DNA from: an uncultured Centipeda sp.
GTDB lineage: Bacteria > Bacillota > Negativicutes > Selenomonadales > Selenomonadaceae
DNA: 12,338 nucleotides
Assembly: GCA_937925565.1 (NCBI GenBank)
Contig: CALALM010000080.1
Coordinates: forward strand, 1 to 12,338
Direction of reading: 5' to 3'
Shown: positions 12,185 to 12,338 of the stretch, one piece after another
Layout of the letters: each line of letters opens with the position of its first letter
Numbering within the stretch: the stretch's first letter is position 1
The notes under the pieces: model-generated
Seen by the model: only the letters and a program-made list of their open reading frames with translations
Told to the model about the DNA's origin: nothing
Databases searched by the model: none
Translations under genes and position numbers: made by a program

Positions 12185-12338
12185 GGAATCGCTGATAAAA
12201 TGAAGTCCTGCAGATTGGCGTAGATTTTTGTCCTGTCAAGGAGACAAACCGGACGCATAGCTGCCCGCTATGTGGAGGATCGCGGGCGAAAAGCGGGCAA
12301 AAAAGATGCGCCAAGATGATGGTGCTGAATTTATCAGT
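12185..12338. mobile_element. MITE-like inverted-repeat element (cut by window end)
   Basis: The outer left end GGAATCGCTGATAAA (12185-12199) and the right end (TTTATCAGT at 12330-12338, continuing as 50-55 if the window closes) match as inverted repeats at 13 of 15 bases. Weaker inverted similarity extends about 49 bp inward on each side, including a shared TTGGCG block. The centre holds a small hairpin CATAGC/GCTATG (around 12256-12272). Total length would be about 160 bp, with no coding capacity. No clear target duplication is visible. Confidence 0.55.
12290..12338. repeat. Exact 49-bp terminal direct repeat, right copy
   Basis: Identical to bases 1-49 in the same orientation. It forms most of the right arm of the MITE-like element described at 12185-12338. 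Confidence 0.95.

Noticed and set aside
12234..12239. Perfect TTGACA on the minus strand inside the MITE-like element, facing the DUF4178 operon
   Set aside because: The hexamer 17 bp downstream is AATCTG, a poor -10, and no extended -10 is visible; a promoter cannot be claimed.
1..12338. Interpretation as a complete 12.3 kb plasmid or phage
   Set aside because: No replication initiator, partition, relaxase, integrase or virion gene was found, and the terminal redundancy is within a repeat-like element.

Overview
This 12.3 kb window looks like chromosomal DNA from a GC-rich, diderm Firmicute of the Negativicutes, most probably Selenomonas or a close relative. It combines a TonB-dependent outer-membrane receptor with a signal peptide (so an outer membrane is present), a methyl-accepting chemotaxis receptor, AGGAGG-type ribosome binding sites with some TTG/GTG starts, and long near-perfect terminator hairpins. 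The genus is inferred from overall character, not from a marker gene.

Layout. (1) 1-55 is the right arm of a MITE-like inverted-repeat element; its first 49 bases recur exactly as the last 49 bases of the window. (2) 74-298 (+) is an orphan RelB/DinJ-type antitoxin with its own terminator. (3) 469-3532 (+) is a class I methyltransferase followed by a TonB-dependent receptor, behind a possible Fur operator. (4) 3543-3668 holds a bidirectional terminator and a REP-like double hairpin. (5) 3685-4437 (-) is a YcdX-type PHP phosphoesterase. (6) 4465-4731 is a compact locus with the layout of a type I toxin-antitoxin: a 24-residue hydrophobic peptide on the minus strand, and a strong plus-strand promoter driving a short RNA into its 3' end, with a shared hairpin. 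(7) 4786-6759 (-) is a dCACHE chemoreceptor. (8) 6996-8701 (+), divergent from it, is yhdT-panF, the sodium/pantothenate symporter pair. (9) 8698-8829 (+) is an apparent free-standing small RNA with a consensus promoter and an intrinsic terminator. (10) 12156-8861 (-) is a tightly packed four-gene operon: DUF4178 membrane protein, DUF350 membrane protein, an anchored protein with a Gly/Ser-rich tail, and a glutathionylspermidine-synthase-like ATP-grasp ligase. (11) 12185-12338 is the MITE-like element again, running off the end.

How the parts fit. The methyltransferase and receptor probably form an iron-responsive uptake unit. YhdT and PanF import pantothenate for coenzyme A. The four-gene operon resembles the E. 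coli yjfKLMC neighbourhood and is the best candidate for a poorly described system: a peptide or polyamine ligase acting with three membrane-associated partners, possibly modifying the Gly/Ser-tailed protein. The terminal redundancy would formally close the window into a circle. No replication or mobilisation gene is present and the redundancy lies inside a repeat-like element, so a chromosomal segment bounded by two copies of a dispersed repeat is the better reading.
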